From the NCBI GenBank assembly GCA_934754425.1, contig CAKVIN010000010.1, forward strand, positions 20,553 through 84,552: a stretch of DNA of 64,000 nucleotides, written 5' to 3'. The translations under genes and the position numbers were made by a program. Under the pieces are notes generated by a model. The model was not told where the DNA came from. It made no database searches and was given only the letters and a program-made list of their open reading frames with translations. The stretch comes from an uncultured Candidatus Melainabacteria bacterium. Lineage in GTDB: Bacteria > Cyanobacteriota > Vampirovibrionia > Gastranaerophilales > Gastranaerophilaceae. This document shows, one piece after another, positions 62,401 through 64,000 of this stretch. Each line of letters starts with the position of its first letter. Within the stretch, counting starts at the first letter, position 1.

Positions 62401-64000
62401 GAGAAATTCCGACAGTAATTCCGTAAACAGAAAGTTTTGCTCGCAATGTTTCTAAAGTATCGTTTACATCAATATTCAGCGTGCTTCTTGTACCATCTTG
62501 ATAAACATATATTTGTCCGGCGGTAATTCCTAGATTTGTACCGGCAGAATTAGTTAATTCTTTCAACTTATCAGACATTGATATTTTACGAACATCAACT
62601 CTTGTATCTGTCAAATGATCGCTCTTTTGAGTAATTTCGCCTAATGTCCAATTTAATAATCCAAATTTTTCCAGAATATTTGAACCGCCGGTTACAGCTT
62701 TTAACGTACTATTTCCAATACCTTCAATATTCATGCGGCCCTTATCATCAATATAAGAATTAAATCCATACTTAGACAACAAGTTTCTGAAATCACCTAC
62801 TGTTTTAACTTTTGTCAAATCTACATTTACAGTATAATGAACACCTTCTTGATTAATAATGATATTTCCGCCGGTAACTCCAAACTTAGACAGTTCATCA
62901 GAATCTTTCATTATAACAGTGGTTGTTTCTAAAAGATTAGTTGACCTATTATAAGTTGTGTCTGTTCCATATTTTTTAGTATAAGAAGTACCCATCAAGA
63001 ACTGACCTAATGCTCCGGAAATACTGAAATCATTAAGCGTAGAACTTGATACGGAGAATCTGCCGTTTGAATCAATAACTGCATCAATGCCGTAATTTGC
63101 TAAAGATGATATAACATCATAGATTGATTGAGTTTTTGTAAAATTCAAAGTTACAAAATGATTTCCGGCATCAGATATAGTATTCAACACTAAACTTGCA
63201 TTATTACCGGTGAAATCAATCTTTGTTCCGCTTTGTAACTGCAAATTCTCTAATTTACTTGTGCCTGATGCAGCAACAGTAATTGTATGATGTAATGTTG
63301 AAGAAGTTCTGTTTACAGTAACCGTCTTAACATTCGTGACGACATTGCTTAATTTCAATGCTGTTAGAATGTTACTTCCGCCTGTTGCGGCTTGCATGTA
63401 AACATTTCCGATACCATCAATAGAAACTTTTCCGGAATCATCAATTCTTCCGACCAAACCATATTGAGAAATCTGCGTAAAGAATTCGCCTAAAGTTTTT
63501 GTATCATCAACTTTGATTGTTACAAATGTTCCATCTGTTTTATGGATAATCAAACTTCCATTTCCTGCAGAATATCCATTAATTGAAGAAATTTTAGTAT
63601 CAGATGTTAGAGTTGCATTTGCAGATGTATAAGTCAAATCACTGGATGTTTTATTTACTTTAATTGTAGTAACAGCAGTTTCATAGCTTGAACCGGTCAA
63701 ACCGAATGCGCCGTTCCAATTTGTTACATAGCCATCTGCTGTGCCTTGGAATTTCAAGACACCATCTACTAAGGAACCGGAAATTCCATAGCCGGCTAAC
63801 TCGTTCATTACGTCACCGATTGTTTTTGAACCGGTTACAGATACGTCATAATTCTTGCCTTCATAAGTTACCTTAATTACTCCTGTTCCGGCACTTGTTT
63901 GAGAGATTCGAGTTGTTGCATCAGCGCTGTATGTTACGTTGTGGTTTTGGCGGCTGGATAATGTATTTGAGCCGGTGGTTATTGTAGTTGAGGTTACAAC
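59417..64000 (-). CDS. Very large FliD-like (flagellar cap/hook-associated 2) repeat protein, 5' end cut by the window
   Basis: At least 1527 residues are visible; the frame is open at the window end, so the N-terminus is missing. About eleven repeats of 100-130 residues each contain a hook-IN-like core: a GxxxxYxDG strand, a TLxxLxxxLxxxGI helix and a DxxGxLxIxG strand. The C-terminal ~330 residues are FliD-like: RMNIKTQEMGDNAKVRINGT, then VTLEVERDKETLANAVSAVVDSYNELM, a LDSIGIKA segment and a terminal coiled coil. Ordinary FliD is about 450-700 residues. No other flagellar gene is in the window, so it may be an adhesin or a cap of an unusual filament. Confidence 0.85.
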   Translation of the reverse strand, partial: VVTSTTITTGSNTLSSRQNHNVTYSADATTRISQTSAGTGVIKVTYEGKNYDVSVTGSKTIGDVMNELAGYGISGSLVDGVLKFQGTADGYVTNWNGAFGLTGSSYETAVTTIKVNKTSSDLTYTSANATLTSDTKISSINGYSAGNGSLIIHKTDGTFVTIKVDDTKTLGEFFTQISQYGLVGRIDDSGKVSIDGIGNVYMQAATGGSNILTALKLSNVVTNVKTVTVNRTSSTLHHTITVAASGTSKLENLQLQSGTKIDFTGNNASLVLNTISDAGNHFVTLNFTKTQSIYDVISSLANYGIDAVIDSNGRFSVSSSTLNDFSISGALGQFLMGTSYTKKYGTDTTYNRSTNLLETTTVIMKDSDELSKFGVTGGNIIINQEGVHYTVNVDLTKVKTVGDFRNLLSKYGFNSYIDDKGRMNIEGIGNSTLKAVTGGSNILEKFGLLNWTLGEITQKSDHLTDTRVDVRKISMSDKLKELTNSAGTNLGITAGQIYVYQDGTRSTLNIDVNDTLETLRAKLSVYGITVGISQEGKLYFDGNNNSYLTTSGISSSNASNILQKFGVSGAWSTRYDSTSQKLKYTTDTNDKVSGSTKLKDLRDTSGKNLGITTGKFYVYNSGVRNTETVTDDMTVDDLKAMLAQYGLITDIDENGSLSVGAYNNTYLATSAFSGADTNSNIVSTLFAEWNFVNIYKSNHLDVPKNEIRAITRETKLADINEGTYKAGFITVVKDGVKTNISLTADDTVGTLMDELALFGFESVINEKGQLMIKNTGDSVLQNYSDTTKASNALTLLGIDLNNWISTSTYDSKTLEVTKTSTINVAATRETLLSQLGVTTGEYYVYNNGVKYTALVSSDETLGSFMDTLKSFGIETSLVEKASHDAAILTILGKGDSYVQKSKSTTNSSNIVEKLFTGGFKSSLQYVGMEQTSSIQTTFTSATEETLVSYFDKTGKKSAGTLSVLVNGQKNTINITADETIGSLLNKFKDLGMDATITSDGQIIIQSGYDTLTISSTGTTSNLLDNTGLTYKKDLGGYSASNSTVKSTTTAIEEKTLSVANFANMSTKLSDLNISKGTLNIYRDGQKAQINITETDTFATLQSKISTEFKDNDVVVGFEDGYLKIYSKSKKKIEVGATSDESNFNAITGINTDENGVAKSIRALYCVTGESLITSNGLFRRGKVSVGKFVIGNATFTIDNSTTLSGLISDINSSEDANATAFWDNVDGKLVIKSRKTGASLVNVEALTTNFTDVIGLTTSTWKGGAPNGTTKAESTRMNIKTQEMGDNAKVRINGTTYTSTSNTIDSSITRIKGLKIELKGLSKDSAVTLEVERDKETLANAVSAVVDSYNELMKNVDEAIAADGDLKKESTLKLIRNQLRYVMTSSDAGTTVFNNLDSIGIKANAASGSNVSTSNSAIVSLTFDKDKFFKAYKADKDAVKDLLIGGANNKGIFTKIEEDVSRALGDSSGYFSSTEKSYNKKIREIDKKITRANKEVERYKSRLEAKFLSMDMLIAQMQQQYSTFLRT

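Overview
The window is AT-rich, densely coded DNA from a bacterium with an outer membrane. Signs of that membrane are a LolA-like carrier, a TpsB/Omp85-type barrel, a porin, an MCE/MlaD protein and LicD and ArnT-like surface-glycan enzymes. A Ski2/Mtr4-like helicase and a long NusB recall Cyanobacteria, and there are many lineage-restricted coiled-coil proteins. The best fit by inference is a gut Melainabacteria/Vampirovibrionia genome, order Gastranaerophilales. No rRNA or tRNA gene is visible to confirm this. 

Layout. 1-7.4 kb: the 5' part of a ComM/YifB gene, five lineage-specific proteins (two sharing flagellin-like terminal helices), a porin and a CHAP hydrolase. 7.5-13.6 kb: a tightly overlapping six-gene operon that matches the acyltransferase, methyltransferase, MMPL exporter, LolA, thioesterase and ligase-dehydratase part of aryl-polyene loci, but has no ketosynthase or carrier protein. 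13.7-18.3 kb: an ArnT-like transferase, a GT2 transferase and a two-component system. 18.3-25.3 kb: a SprA-like metalloprotease, ftsY, nusB, two coiled-coil proteins, deoB, a ferredoxin and a DegT aminotransferase. 25.5-28.5 kb: a HepT/MntA pair, a flavoreductase-rubredoxin, two tandem copies of a structured RNA carrying a 23-residue hydrophobic ORF, a type 4 UDG and tmRNA. 28.6-31.7 kb: a LicD/HAD/nucleotidyltransferase/radical-SAM cluster. 32.2-41 kb: an orphan TpsB, large lineage-specific membrane proteins and a GH13 protein. 41-50.7 kb: an O-methyltransferase, a Ski2-like helicase, a TrmB regulator, an HD-GYP protein, and an archaeal-type three-gene glutamate synthase with a HepT/MntA cassette inserted between two of its genes. 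50.8-64 kb: two PilZ proteins, an array of 104-108 bp repeats, an MCE protein, ahcY behind a third HepT/MntA pair, glmS, and a very large FliD-like protein that runs off the window end.

The least expected signals are four. First, a shared promoter-like element, G(A/C)AAT(Y) then exactly 15 nt then ACTTTATA, lies in the same orientation upstream of six lineage-specific genes. Second, the tandem hydrophobic micro-ORF RNAs have stems that covary between copies, like a type I toxin or dual-function RNA. Third, a structured ~106-bp repeat occurs at two distant loci. Fourth, three HepT/MntA cassettes sit in 64 kb, one of them splitting the glutamate synthase operon. Coordinates and motifs were read by eye; no database search was run.
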